Source: an uncultured Clostridium sp.
GTDB lineage: Bacteria > Bacillota_A > Clostridia > TANB77 > CAG-508
Assembly: GCA_948466265.1 (NCBI GenBank)
Contig: CAOJZU010000007.1
Location: forward strand, 1-64,000
Length of the DNA stretch: 64,000 bases
Direction: 5' to 3'
Part shown: in pieces, positions 28,009 to 38,544 of the stretch
Layout of the letters: each line of letters opens with the position of its first letter
Position numbering within the stretch: position 1 is the first letter of the stretch
Made by a program: the position numbers and the translations under genes
The notes under the pieces: model-generated
What the model was told of the DNA's origin: nothing
The model's database searches: none
Seen by the model: only the letters and a program-made list of their open reading frames with translations

Positions 28009-28092
28009 GCGGATGTGGCGGAACTGGCAGACGCGCTGGTCTTAGGAACCAGTGTCAACGACGTGGAGGTTCGAGTCCTCTCATCCGCACCA
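28009..28092 (+). tRNA. tRNA-Leu (UAG anticodon)
   Basis: 84 bases including an encoded CCA. The acceptor arms GCGGATG/CATCCGC pair perfectly. The anticodon stem is CTGGT/ACCAG with loop CTTAGGA giving UAG. A long variable arm and the T-arm GGTTCGAGTCC are typical of class II leucine tRNA. The D-arm region GTGGCGGAACTGGCAGACGC is normal, so no extra C is found before GG in this RNA gene, unlike in protein genes nearby. Confidence 0.95.
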
Positions 28093-28126
28093 ACAACGTT
28101 TCTGCTCGAACCAAATTGAACAGACT

Positions 28127-28160
28127 AATACAAATATCATTCTTAAAAGGATGATATTTT
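28127..28160 (+). terminator. tRNA terminator
   Basis: AATATCAT pairs with ATGATATT across a short loop, followed by T-rich sequence. Confidence 0.75.
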
Positions 28161-28564
28161 TTGTTTGCAAAAATGTCTACTATTGCCTCGCAGAACCTTC
28201 TAAGTTATGATGGTACGTCATAACTCACATGGGATTATGACTTATGACAGAGTCAAAGTCCTGTGCTACAAACAAATTGCAAAGGAAAGATTCTATGGAG
28301 TGAGAATTGGCATATTCTTTTTACTTAAGTAGAATAAAAATTTTATTTTCTATTAAAAATCCCTATGAGTTTTGTAATAACATTTAAAACTCATAGGGAG
28401 CTAAGAATTTTTACCGGTAACTTATTTGATGTGCCGTTTTCTACATATATTTCCAAATCCACTTATTGTATAAGCATTAAACTCATCTGTAAAAATATAA
28501 GGATCTGTTCCCACAAGTTTTGTTTTGTAACTAAATTTCACTTTAGTATCATATTCATGGCAGA
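28161..28564. other. Non-coding region with a 15-bp inverted repeat
   Basis: No gene seen. A perfect stem TCCCTATGAGTTTT with its complement lies at 28353-28397 and, on the minus strand, is followed by TTTTTAAT, so it may end the small minus-strand gene at 28565. The stretch 28195-28310 is less AT-rich and may be remnant coding sequence without a recognisable family. Confidence 0.5.
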
Positions 28565-28669
28565 TTATTTTTTTAGCTTATACAGTTTTAATCTTTTTGG
28601 ATCTAATACATAAAACAATATAGGAAATAGTACGCAAATAAATATAATAAAAATAACTGTGTTTAACAT
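28565..28669 (-). CDS. Small single-pass membrane protein (34 aa)
   Basis: 34 residues: MLNTVIFIIFICVLF, continuing hydrophobic to FYVLDPKRLKLYKLKK. One membrane helix and a basic cytoplasmic end. A perfect AGGAGGT ribosome site lies at the right distance from the ATG at 28669, which is the main reason to call it. No family recognised. The palindrome upstream may control its translation. Confidence 0.55.
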   Translation of the reverse strand: MLNTVIFIIFICVLFPILFYVLDPKRLKLYKLKK

Positions 28670-28673
28670 GTAG

Positions 28674-28716
28674 TACCTCCTTTTAATTGAGTTTCGGAGG
28701 TAATACCTCCGAAAAA
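28674..28716 (-). promoter_or_regulatory. Palindrome with alternative pairing to the ribosome site
   Basis: The perfect repeat TTTCGGAGG-TAATA-CCTCCGAAA (28692-28714) lies just upstream of the small gene. Its second arm on the gene strand contains ACCTCC, which can pair either with the first arm or with the true ribosome site GGAGGT about 14 bases on. This could switch translation on or off. Confidence 0.45.
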
Positions 28717-28939
28717 AACGGACAGCATTAAAAAACTATAATATTTAAGTTTTTGATTTTTTTTAATCTCTTGAAATTTATTTAATAAATTGATTGATAT
28801 TTGTATTGAGTGTTGCATCTACATTTGATAAATTTCTTTATATAAAGCTACCACCGTGTTAGCATAAGAAGTGTTGCTCATTCTTCACTTTGCCACATTC
28901 TCATCTTTATAAAATCTAACTATATAATAGCTCGAGCTA

Positions 28940-28968
28940 TTGCAAAATTTTAGAAATTCTAGTATAGT
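28940..28968 (+). promoter_or_regulatory. Promoter of the GNAT gene
   Basis: TTGCAA, a 17-base spacer and TATAGT (28963-28968), 35 bases before the ATG. The rest of 28717-28939 shows no gene. Confidence 0.6.
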
Positions 28969-29002
28969 TATTAATATAAATAGCAGTTTGGAGAAAAAAA
29001 AG

Positions 29003-29566
29003 ATGAGTCTAAATTATATAGATTATTTTAGCAGTAATCATAAAAAAGAGATAAAAAAAATATATATAAATTCATTTCCAAGAGATGAACGTTTTCCTTT
29101 TTGGCTTTTAAGGTATTGTTCAAAAGAAAAAAATGTATTATTTAATGTAATATTAGATAATAATAAAGTGATTGGGATGGAATATACAATTATATATGAA
29201 AATATTGCATATTTGATGTATTTAGCAATAAGCGAAAAGCAAAGAGGTAAAGGATATGGCTCTAAAATATTAAAAGATTTATTGAAAAAATACGAAATTA
29301 TTATTTTAAGTATAGAAAGACCTAATAATAATTTAGATAACACTAAAAAAGTAAGAAAAAAATTTTATCTAAGAAATGGATTTTTTGAAACTAATAAATT
29401 TATTAAAGATAATGGTATCGAATATGAAATATTGTGTACTAATAGAAACTACAATATAACAAAAGAAGATTTAGAAAAAAGATACACAAAAATGTCAAAG
29501 TCTACTATAATTAAATTTTTGATAGCAAAAATATTTAATGTATATAATATATCTTTTATAAAATAA
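29003..29566 (+). CDS. GNAT-family N-acetyltransferase
   Basis: 187 residues from an ATG at 29003 after GGAG. The acetyl-CoA binding motif appears as EKQRGKGYGSKIL (about residue 85), preceded by the strand AYLMYLAIS and followed by FYLRNGFFET, all typical of GNAT enzymes. The substrate cannot be told. Stands alone with its own promoter. No CGG triplet occurs in it. Confidence 0.85.
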   Translation: MSLNYIDYFSSNHKKEIKKIYINSFPRDERFPFWLLRYCSKEKNVLFNVILDNNKVIGMEYTIIYENIAYLMYLAISEKQRGKGYGSKILKDLLKKYEIIILSIERPNNNLDNTKKVRKKFYLRNGFFETNKFIKDNGIEYEILCTNRNYNITKEDLEKRYTKMSKSTIIKFLIAKIFNVYNISFIK

Positions 29567-29804
29567 CAAATTATAAAAGCAATTCTAAGTAAATATGCAA
29601 TTATATATAATATAATTGCATATTTTATTATCTTTTGCTAAAAATTTCTATAAGAGCACTCCAACCAAATACTAGGTAAATGTTTGCCATTCTTCTACGT
29701 CCCTATTGGCATAAATTAAATTTCAAAAAAATTTAGAAGATATAGTTTAGTGGTTTTAATAAGCAAAACACATATAAAATTCATAAAATATATAAGGTGA
29801 TTTT

Positions 29805-30428
29805 ATGAATTTTATTAACAAAAATGTATTAAAAAAAGAACTTTTTTATGATAATACTCTTATTTTAAAATATCATATTGAATATCCTAGTATTTATTCA
29901 AATACTCCAGAATATAGTATTATGAAATTTAATATGTATAACAGAAACTTAGCATTTCAGTTAAAGTCGAAAAGTGAAATTGATTTATACAAAGAAGCAA
30001 TTGAGACTTACAAATATAATAAAGAAAATGGATATCCTACTATGGTATATGAAATTTATAGAACTTTTGAAATAACTTATAATAGTTTAAATATTATAAG
30101 CTTATATACTGACGAATACGTTTTTACAGGAGGAGCCCATGGAAATACCATTAGAACTTCTCAAAATTGGAATTTAATACAAGGAATTCTAATACCACTA
30201 GAAAGTTTCTTTCCAAATAATCCTTATTTTATGATTAAAATATTAAAAGAAATAAATAAACAAATAGCAGAAAATCCAGAAATATATTTCGAAAATTCCT
30301 GCTATTTAGTTTTAGATACTTTTAATCCTAAAAGTTATTATATAGTCCCAAATAGTATAGTTATATACTTTCAGCAATACGATATAGCTCCATATTCTTC
30401 AGGAATACGAAATTTTACTATACATTAG
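29805..30428 (+). CDS. DUF3298/DUF4163-like protein
   Basis: 207 residues, apparently without a signal peptide. The hallmark YVFTGGAHGNT followed by NWNL is that of the DUF3298 domain found in RsiV-type and other extracellular proteins; the preceding helix-strand part fits DUF4163. Family members can bind peptidoglycan-related ligands or lysozyme (RsiV), but no role is clear here. The ribosome site is weak (AAGGTG). Ends 7 bases before the convergent nagZ-like gene. Confidence 0.7.
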   Translation: MNFINKNVLKKELFYDNTLILKYHIEYPSIYSNTPEYSIMKFNMYNRNLAFQLKSKSEIDLYKEAIETYKYNKENGYPTMVYEIYRTFEITYNSLNIISLYTDEYVFTGGAHGNTIRTSQNWNLIQGILIPLESFFPNNPYFMIKILKEINKQIAENPEIYFENSCYLVLDTFNPKSYYIVPNSIVIYFQQYDIAPYSSGIRNFTIH

Positions 30429-30435
30429 TTTTTAC

Positions 30436-31603
30436 TTATATCATCTCTTTATAGTATTTCCATTCGAGGATATTTAGCACTTTTTCGTTAATATCCTCTT
30501 CTTTTATCCTTCCTTCTTCCAAAGCTTTCTTCACAGCTTCAATACTTGCCTCATAATCTGTAACAATTATCAAATCATTTCCTGCTAAAATCGCTTTTAC
30601 AACTGCATCTTGTTCTTTTGAAACTGCTCCCATATCTAAATCATCAGTTATAATAACTCCTGTAAATTCTAATTCATTTCTAAGTACATCATGCACTTTT
30701 TTAGATAATGATGAAGGATTTTCACTATCTATACTATTTACTATATTGTGGCTTACTAGAACTGCTTCTGCTCCTGATTCAATACCGTGCCTTAAATGGA
30801 GGCAAGTCATTTTTTAAAATTTCATCATATGATTTATCTGATACCGCTATTCCTGTATGAGTATCACTATTACTTCCATATCCTGGAAAATGTTTTAATG
30901 TATATGATACTTTGCCTTCTTTACTTGCCTCAATTACAGTCTTAGCATAAATACTAGTTTCTTCTACATTCTTTCCTAGTGTCCTTGGATAAATATAATC
31001 AAGCACATTTTCTGCAATATCTACAACAGGTGTCAAATTCAAATTTATTCCTAAATTATATAAAAAATTGCTCTTTTCTATAGTATCTTCTCTTATCTTA
31101 TCAAATCCACCAAGACTATATAATTCACTTGGAGATTTAAATTTTTCAGATCTTAAATTTTTATTAGAGCTAACTCTTACAACCTTTCCTCCTTCTTCAT
31201 CTACTGCAATAAGCAGTGGAATATCTGCATGATTTTGAAGGTTTGTGATCTCTTCCTTTACTCCCTGTTCAGTTTTATCTTTAAAATCTCTTTCAAAAAA
31301 AATATATCCACCAAATTTATATTTTTCAAGTATCTCTATTTGATTTTTTTCAGGATAACGTACTAAAAATACTTGCCCTATTTTTTCATCAATTGTCATT
31401 GTTTTTAACATATTTTCTGCATTTTCATAATTATTTGCAAATATTATATTACCCTCTTCTTCTGTTTCATTTATCTTTATTGTATTTTCTGCATTTCCTA
31501 TATTTTCTGACTCTTTATTATCTTTTATAATAAAACATACACCTAAAATAATTAGTACTAATAGTATCGCAATCAAGCAGTTATTTACCATCTCGTTTTT
31601 CAT
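30436..31603 (-). CDS. nagZ: Beta-N-acetylhexosaminidase (GH3, NagZ-like)
   Basis: 388 residues with one CGG skip at 30785 (GCA-C-GGT) restoring DLPPFKAGIESGAEAVLVSH. An N-terminal membrane/lipoprotein-like anchor (CLIAILLVLIILGVCFII) is followed by a family 3 barrel: AVDEEGGKVVR, KHFPGYGSNSDTHTG (catalytic histidine loop) and ITDDLDMGAVS with the nucleophile aspartate. These enzymes release N-acetylglucosamine from cell-wall fragments. Unshifted translation ends before the nucleophile. Divergent from tsaE. Confidence 0.9.
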
Positions 31604-31716
31604 CTATATCCTCCAACTCTTGCATTTTTTCTTTCTAAATAATATGTGTATTTTAATTTATTTAATTCTGATTTATACGTATAATTATAATCAAATTAAT
31701 ACATAAAATCAACTTT

Positions 31717-31763
31717 ATTTAATTTTTGTAATATTTTTTTACAAAATATTACAAAAATTAAAT
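31717..31763. promoter_or_regulatory. Perfect 21-bp inverted repeat in the nagZ-tsaE divergent region
   Basis: ATTTAATTTTTGTAATATTTT and its exact complement flank the 5-base loop TTTAC. There is no T-run as in a terminator, and it is centred about 75 bases before tsaE. It could be an operator or a strong RNA hairpin in the 5' leader. A TATAAT lies nearby (about 31779). Confidence 0.5.
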
Positions 31764-31813
31764 AATATATGATATACTTATATAATTAGAAAATGATATG
31801 TGAGGGAGAAAAA

Positions 31814-32230
31814 ATGAAAACCTATATTTCTAAAAGTGAACTTGATACAATGGATTTTGCTAAAAATTTTGCTAAAGATCTTGAAAAAGATAGCATAGTA
31901 GTTTTAACTGGCGATCTTGGCTGTGGCAAAACAAAATTTACAGAGGGATTACTTTCATATTTTGGTTTATCAGAGGAAATATCAAGTCCTACTTTTACTA
32001 TAGTAAATGAATATAAAAATGAGGATATATCCATATATCATTTTGATGTATATAGATTAAATTCATCTGATGATTTCTTCGACATTGGTGGAGAAGAATA
32101 TTTTGGAAAAGGAATTTGCATCATTGAATGGGGTGAAATTATAAAGTCTTGTCTTCCTAAAAATACAATTTTCGTAAACTTTGAAAAAGATACATCTGAT
32201 GAAAATATTAGAAAAATTACTATATCTTAA
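31814..32230 (+). CDS. tsaE: tRNA t6A modification ATPase TsaE
   Basis: 138 residues from an ATG at 31814 after GGGAG. Walker A is GDLGCGKTKFTEG, with SSPTFTIVNEY and FDVYRL following, as expected for TsaE, the ATPase needed to make N6-threonylcarbamoyladenosine in ANN-decoding tRNAs. First gene of the tsaE-tsaB-rimI group. No CGG site. Confidence 0.93.
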   Translation: MKTYISKSELDTMDFAKNFAKDLEKDSIVVLTGDLGCGKTKFTEGLLSYFGLSEEISSPTFTIVNEYKNEDISIYHFDVYRLNSSDDFFDIGGEEYFGKGICIIEWGEIIKSCLPKNTIFVNFEKDTSDENIRKITIS

Positions 32231-32253
32231 AATTTGGAAAGGAATAATTAGTT

Positions 32254-32931
32254 ATGAAAATTTTAGCTGTTGAAACTTCTTGTGATATGCTTTCAGTTTC
32301 ACTTTTGGAGGGCAAAGAGTTAATACTAGAATTAAAATCAGACTCTCCTAGAAGTCACTCTGAAACTTTAATGATAGCTATCGACTCTCTTCTAAAAAGA
32401 ACAAATACTTCTTTAGAAGATATAGATTTATTTGCATGTGATAATGGTCCTGGCTCTTTTACCGGAATTAGAATTGGTGTTGCAACAGTTAAAGCTATTG
32501 GTGATGTTACTGTTACTCCTTGTATTGCTATTTCTTCCTTAGAAGCCTTGGCTTATACTTGCAAAGAAGATGGTTATATTTGTGCTATGATTGATGCAAA
32601 ACATTCTAATATATATGCTGGAATGTTTGAATTAAAACGTGGAGTTTATGCAAAAATTAAAGATTTCAAATTTTGTAATGTTTCTGATTTTTTGGAATCT
32701 TTAAGCAAAGTAAGAAAAAAGATATTTTTTGTAGGAAATTGTGGCATACTTTATAAAGATATGATAAAATCATATATGAAATGTGAGTATTCTATTTTAG
32801 AAGACAATATTCCTACTTCTGAATATATTGGTATTGTTGCATTTGATAAGTATGAAGATAAGCTTTTTGAAAACTCACCTGAACTTTCAGCTCTTTATCT
32901 TAAAAATTCAAGTGCTGAAGATAAGGTTTAA
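32254..32931 (+). CDS. tsaB: tRNA t6A modification protein TsaB
   Basis: 225 residues. It begins MKILAVETSCDMLSVSL and contains DNGPGSFTGIRIGVATVKA, the hallmark of TsaB, the inactive partner that pairs with TsaD. It includes ACC-GGA (CGG out of frame) with no shift, showing that only in-frame CGG is affected. 23 bases after tsaE; ends 4 bases before rimI. Confidence 0.95.
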   Translation: MKILAVETSCDMLSVSLLEGKELILELKSDSPRSHSETLMIAIDSLLKRTNTSLEDIDLFACDNGPGSFTGIRIGVATVKAIGDVTVTPCIAISSLEALAYTCKEDGYICAMIDAKHSNIYAGMFELKRGVYAKIKDFKFCNVSDFLESLSKVRKKIFFVGNCGILYKDMIKSYMKCEYSILEDNIPTSEYIGIVAFDKYEDKLFENSPELSALYLKNSSAEDKV

Positions 32932-32935
32932 ATAT

Positions 32936-33365
32936 ATGGAAATTATTACCCAAAAAATGTTAGAAAAAGATTTAGATAATTTAGATTTAGATAAATTTGA
33001 TGACTTTTGGAATAAAAATATTTTAAAGCAAGAGCTTAAGCAAACCACATCTATATATATAATTGCAAAAGAAAATAACGAAATTTTTGGATTTGCTGGA
33101 ATAAATCTAATTCTTGATGAAGCACATATTGCAAATATAGTCGTAAGAAAAGACATGCGAGGACTTGGAATTCGGAAAGAAACTTCTTGAAAGTCTGATA
33201 AATGAAGTAAAAACAAAAGCTTCTCTAATAACTCTTGAAGTTAATACTGAAAATAAAATTGCAATTAATTTATATAAAAAATACGGTTTTGAAAACCTTG
33301 GCAAAAGAAAAAAATATTATAATAATACATTTGACGCATACATTATGACAAAATATTTAAAATAA
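32936..33365 (+). CDS. rimI: Ribosomal-protein-alanine N-acetyltransferase RimI
   Basis: 142 residues with one CGG skip at 33173 (ATT-C-GGA) inside the acetyl-CoA loop: VVRKDMRGLGIGKKLLESL. The R/Q-x-x-G-x-G/A motif is complete only after the skip. The C-terminal part has the usual LEVNTENKIAINLYKKYGFE. It acetylates the N-terminus of ribosomal protein S18. Follows tsaB as in many Firmicutes. Confidence 0.92.
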
Positions 33366-33411
33366 TATACATATGAATAAAACAAATATATTTGTTTTTA
33401 GAAAGGAACTT

Positions 33412-35824
33412 ATGATGCAAAAGAAAAATGAACTAAGCTTCAAAGAACTTAAAAATTATTGTTCTACTGCAAAGTTTAATTTTGAAACTACTGCAGAACT
33501 TGAACCAACTAATAAAGGTATAGGCCAAGAAAGAGGTATTGTTGCTCTTGAATTTGGTTTAAATGTAGATGTAAACCGGTTATAATCTCTATGTAGAAGG
33601 TCCAAGTGGTGTGGGTAAAACCATGTATACTAAAAATTATTTAGACAAAATTTCTAAAAAGAAAAAAACACCTTGCGATTGGTGTTATCTTTATAATTTT
33701 GATAATCCTAATGAGCCAATAGCTCTTTCTCTTCCTGCTCGGTCAAGGAGCTGAGTTTCAGGAAACTATGGAAGGTTTTATAAAAGATGTTAAAGCTGAT
33801 ATTAACAAAACTTTCAATAATGAAGATTTCGAAAAAGAAAAAGCCCTAATTAAACAAGAATATGAACAAAAAAGAAGTGTACTTCTTGAAAAGTTAAATA
33901 AAGAATCTATGAAACATGGTTTTGAAGTTAAAACTGCTCAAAATGGTATTTACATGATGCCAATTTATGAGGGAAAAACACTTGAGGAAGAAGAATTTAA
34001 TAAATTAGATGCTAGTATTAAACAGCAATTTGAAGAAAAATCTAATATAGTTCAAGAGCAAATTATGAGTACTATTAGTGAAATAAAAATTATTGAAAAA
34101 GAATCTGAGAAAAAAATTCAAGAATGGCAAGCCAATATTTCACTTCTTACAGTTAATGTTCACATAAATTATATTAAGTCAAAATATAAAAGAAATAAAA
34201 TAATTTCAAATTATATGGACAATATCAAAAAAGATATAATGAAAAATGTTCCTTTATTCTTAGAACATCCAGGAAATACAAATCAATCTACAAATGGAAC
34301 AACTCCTACTTCAGTTCCTCATAAAGAACCACCAAAGCCATGGCTTAATTATAGAGTAAATCTTTTTATAGACAACAGTAGACTAGAAGGTGCACCAGTT
34401 ATAATGGATTCTAATTATTCTTTTCAAAATATATTTGGTAAACTTGAATATGAAAATTATATGGGTGCGTTAAAGACTGATTATACTTTGCTTAAAGCTG
34501 GTCTTTTGCATAAAGCTAATCGGTGGTTATATTATATTTCAAGCTGAAGATCTTCTTACAAATCCTGCCTGCTATGATAATTTAAAAAGAGTTCTTCGTA
34601 TAAAAGAAATTAGTATTGACAACTCTTTAGAGCAAAGAGCTGCAATGGTTATGGTTTCGCTAAAACCTGAACCAATTCCACTAGATCTTAAAGTTATATT
34701 AATTGGAAATGCAAATATTTATCATACACTTCTTAGTATGGATCCTGATTTTAGAAAATTATTTAAGATAAAAGTTGAATTTGCTGATGATGCACCAAGA
34801 ACTGATGAAAATGCCCTTAGACTTGCAAGATTTATTCATTCTTACTGCGAAAAAGAAAACTTGCCACATTTAGATAAAAATGCTGTTGCAAGAATGATTG
34901 AATATGCTTCTCGTTTGGCTGATGATCAAAATAAATTGTCTACAAAATTTAATGATTTATCTCAAATACTTGCAGAAGCTGGCACTTGGGCACAGCTATC
35001 ACGTTCTAAAGTTGTAACTGAAGACTTTGTGAATAAAGCTATAAATGAGAAAATTCAAAGGGTTAAAAAATATGATGAAAGATACTCTGAAATGATTAAA
35101 GATAATACTCTTTTAATAAGTACTTCTGGTTCTGAAATTGGTCAAATTAATGGCTTAACTATTATGAGTGTTCGGAGATTATAGTTTTGGTAAGCCTGCA
35201 AAGATTACTGTTAATACTTTTACAGGAAAATCAGGAATTATAAATATAGAACGTGAAGTTGAACTATCTGGATCTACTCATTCAAAAGGTGTATTAATAT
35301 TAAGTCGGATATATAGGAGAATTATTTGCACAAGATATACCCCTTTCACTTTCTGCAAGTATCTGTTTTGAGCAGTTATATAATGGAGTTGATGGCGATA
35401 GTGCTTCTAGTACAGAGCTTTATGCACTTTTATCTAGTCTATCAGAAGTACCAATAAATCAGTCAATTGCAGTAACTCGGTTCTGTAAATCAAAAAGGAG
35501 AAATTCAACCAATTGGTGGTGTAAATGAAAAGATAGAAGGTTTCTTCCAAGTCTGCAAAATGAGAGGACTTAATCGGAGACCATGGTGTTATGATACCAA
35601 TTCAAAATATTAAGAACTTAAACCTTAGTAATGATGTTGTAGAAGCTGTAAAAAATCATGAATTTCATATTTATGCTGTTTCTACTATTGAGGAGGGTAT
35701 TGAAGTTCTAACTGGAGTACCTGCTGGAAAGAAAGATAAAAATGGAGGTTTCCCTGCTGGAACTATAAATTATCTAGCTTATGAAAAATTAAAAAAATAT
35801 GCAAGAGTAAGTAAAAATAGTTAA
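33412..35824 (+). CDS. lonB: Lon-like (LonB-type) ATP-dependent protease
   Basis: 801 residues, needing seven CGG skips (33577, 33740, 34521, 35173, 35306, 35478, 35575); the total then fits an exact reading frame. Walker A is [14 protein letters not shown]. Sensor-type helices with [11 protein letters not shown] lead to the Lon proteolytic domain with the catalytic serine in [19 protein letters not shown] and lysine in [10 protein letters not shown]. Many of the restored glycines are invariant: [34 protein letters not shown]. The long coiled middle (residues 130-240) is usual for Lon-related AAA proteases of spore formers. ATG at 33412 after AAAGGA. Confidence 0.93.
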
Positions 35825-35825
35825 A

Positions 35826-35860
35826 AAAAAATGCTTCCAAAATTTGGGAGCATTTTTTAT
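35826..35860 (+). terminator. Terminator shared by lonB and the HD gene
   Basis: AATGCTTCC and GGGAGCATT form a stem with T-runs on both sides; the genes converge here. Confidence 0.85.
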
Positions 35861-35868
35861 CTGTTCAA

Positions 35869-36452
35869 TTAAAGTTCAATATTCGGAAATAACTCATATA
35901 AATTAAATCCAAGTAAATTATCAAAATATGCTTTTAATTCTTTTGCTTCTTTTATATGATAAACTGTATTTTCATGTACACCTCTTCTTGCAATTATATC
36001 TATTAATCTTTTTTCCAATGTCATAACTTTTTTTGTACACATCAAATCGCATAAACTAATGATTTTTTCATAAATTGTATACTCATGATTTTTTATAAAT
36101 TTATCAATAAACTCTATATCCATATTGCTTGGAATTCCACCACCAACGCAGTAAATATCATTATTTAAAAATGAATGCGTTAAGCATATATTTGCATATT
36201 CTTCATCAAATCCAAGCTCTTTTATATATTTATATCCATTTATAGAATGCTCTTCGAAACTACCAACTAATTTTCCTATATCATGAATATAGCCTAATGT
36301 TTTCGCTTTTTCTACATCTAGATTTAAAGCTTTTGCAATCTCTAAAGCAGAATTTCCGAACACATATTGAATGCTCTATCCATCCGATCACATTTTTTCT
36401 TTCCCCTTGCATCTTCTAACATTTTTAAAGCTTCTTTGCTTGTTAATATCAT
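35869..36452 (-). CDS. HD-domain hydrolase (HDIG family)
   Basis: 193 residues with two CGG skips (36384 and 36356) restoring KKCDGWIEHSICVGNSALEI. Metal ligands are seen as HS in the N-terminal part, GYIHDIGKLVG (the HD pair), and EHS further on. Such HDIG proteins are phosphohydrolases acting on nucleotides or small phosphates; the substrate is unknown. 17 bases after the dxs stop on the same strand, suggesting an operon. Confidence 0.88.
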
Positions 36453-36469
36453 ATATATCTCCTTATCTT

Positions 36470-38353
36470 CTATAATTTCAAAAGTTCTTTATTGTATAAT
36501 ATATCTTGTACAATTTGGTCTGCATTTAATCTATATTTCTCCTCTATTTCAGATACGCTACCATGCTTTACAAACTCATCAGGATATCCATATTTTTTAA
36601 ATTCTATATTATCTAAGCCTTTTTTTATAATAAGCTCCTCTATCATACTTCCAAGCCCGCCTTTTAAAATATTATCTTCGATAGTTATAGCTTTTTTTGT
36701 TTTAATAATTGATTTTAAAATATTTTCTTCATCTAATGGTTTTAAAAATCTAGCATTTATTACCTCAGCATCTATTCCTTGTTTTTCTAAAATATTTGAA
36801 ACTTCTAATGCTCTATCTACCATCTTCCCTATCGCAATTATAGTTAAGTCTTTTCCTTCTTTAATAATCTCTGCTGATTCATTTTCTAAACTTTGATGTA
36901 TATCATATTTAAAATGTCCTTCCCCACCTCTTGGGTATCTAATAACCACAGGTCTTTTAAGACCGGGCTGCATATTCTAACATATTTTCAAACTCTTTAA
37001 AATCTTTTGGTGCCATAACTATAAGATTTGGTATCATTCCAAAAAAAGATAAATCAAATATTCCCTGATGTGTTTCTCCATCATTTCCAACAATTCCTGC
37101 CCTATCTACACACATCAAAACCCCTAATTTTTGAATTGCAATGTCATGAATAACTTGATCAAAAGCTCTTTGATAAAATGATGAATATATAGGAACAATT
37201 GGTACTTTTCCTGCTTTTGCAAGACCTGCTGCAAAGCCGAAGAGCATGTTGTTCTGCAATTCCAACATCAAAAAATCTATCTGGATACTTTTTTGCAAAT
37301 TCTGTAAGTCCTGTTCCATCTTTCATTGCAGCTGTTATACATATTATATCCTTGTTTTTTTCAGCTAGTGAAATTATTTTATCTCCAAAAACCTTAGAAT
37401 AATCTTTATTTTTTTTATTTTTGCTTTCCCCTGTCTCTATATTAAAATTCGATGCACTATGGAATTTATCAGGATTTTCTTCTGCTGGCTTGTATCCCTT
37501 TCCTTTTTTGGTTACAACATGCACAAGTACTGGTCCATTTAGGTCTTTACTTACTTTTAGTATATTTTCTAACTTTTCTATGTCATGTCCATCAATAGGC
37601 CCTAAATATTTAAAACCAATATCTTCAAAAAACATGTTAGGAAGTACAAGCTGTTTTATACTATATTTCAATTTTCTAACAGCTCTAATAATTCTATTTC
37701 CGCCCTTAGGAAGCTTTTGGACTGCCTTTTTTACATATTTACTTGAATTTCTATAAAATTTTCTAGTTCTAGCCTTACTTAAAAGAAGCGATATACCTCC
37801 AACATTTTTGGAAATGCTCATTTCATTATCATTTAAAATAACTATCAAATTAGTTTTTAAGCTTCCTGCATGATTTAATCCCTCTAGTGCCATTCCTCCA
37901 GTTAATGCTCCGATCTCCTATTATTGCAATTATATTTTCATCTGTCTCTTTTAATTCTCTTGCAACAGCCATTCCAAGTGCTACCGAAATTGATGTACTA
38001 CTATGTCCTGTGTCAAAGCTATCAAACTCTGACTCACTTGTCTTTGGAAAACCAGCCATTCCTTCAAATTGTCTTAATGTTGGCATTTTATCTTTTCTTC
38101 CTGTTAGTATTTTATGTACATAGCTTTGATGACCTACATCCCATATTACTTTATCCTTCGGAGCATCAAAAATGCTATGAATAGCTATTGTAAGTTCTAC
38201 CACTCCTAGGTTTGAAGCAAGATGTCCCCCTGTTTTTGACACTGTATCTATTATTAATTTTCTTATATCTTCTGCAAGTATTTTCTTTTCTTTTAATGTA
38301 AGTTTTTTTAAATCTTTTGTGCTATTTACCTTATCTAGTATTCTATCCTCCAT
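36470..38353 (-). CDS. dxs: 1-deoxy-D-xylulose-5-phosphate synthase
   Basis: 626 residues with three CGG skips (37910, 37237, 36963). Restored parts are the thiamine pyrophosphate loop [20 protein letters not shown], then [18 protein letters not shown] (catalytic region) and [17 protein letters not shown]. Normal elements include [15 protein letters not shown] and [11 protein letters not shown]. Makes DXP from pyruvate and glyceraldehyde 3-phosphate, the first step of the MEP isoprenoid pathway. Lengths and order match the family. Confidence 0.95.
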
Positions 38354-38448
38354 TTACTTGCCTCCCATGATATAGATAACAAGTTAACAAGCTTTAAATA
38401 ATAAATTATTAAAACCTTGTAACATTTGCATAATTATCTCGTATGGAG

Positions 38449-38472
38449 ATTTTTCGTCTATCGACGAAAAAT
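38449..38472. repeat. Short inverted repeat
   Basis: TTTTTCGTC/GACGAAAAA around TATC in the dxs-lexA spacer. Could be a weak transcription stop or protein-binding site. Confidence 0.4.
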
Positions 38473-38495
38473 TCCTACGATATAAATAATATCAT

Positions 38496-38531
38496 AAAAT
38501 TAGAGCGTATGCAATACGCTCTAATTTTATC
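38496..38531 (-). terminator. lexA terminator
   Basis: ATAAAATTAGAGCGTA pairs with its complement (TACGCTCTAATTTTAT) around a short loop, just beyond the lexA stop. Confidence 0.75.
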
Positions 38532-38544
38532 TTTATATGTAATT

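Noticed and set aside
28365..28613. 82-residue + strand frame
   Set aside because: No ribosome site, overlaps an inverted repeat and the minus-strand small gene, and has no coding character.
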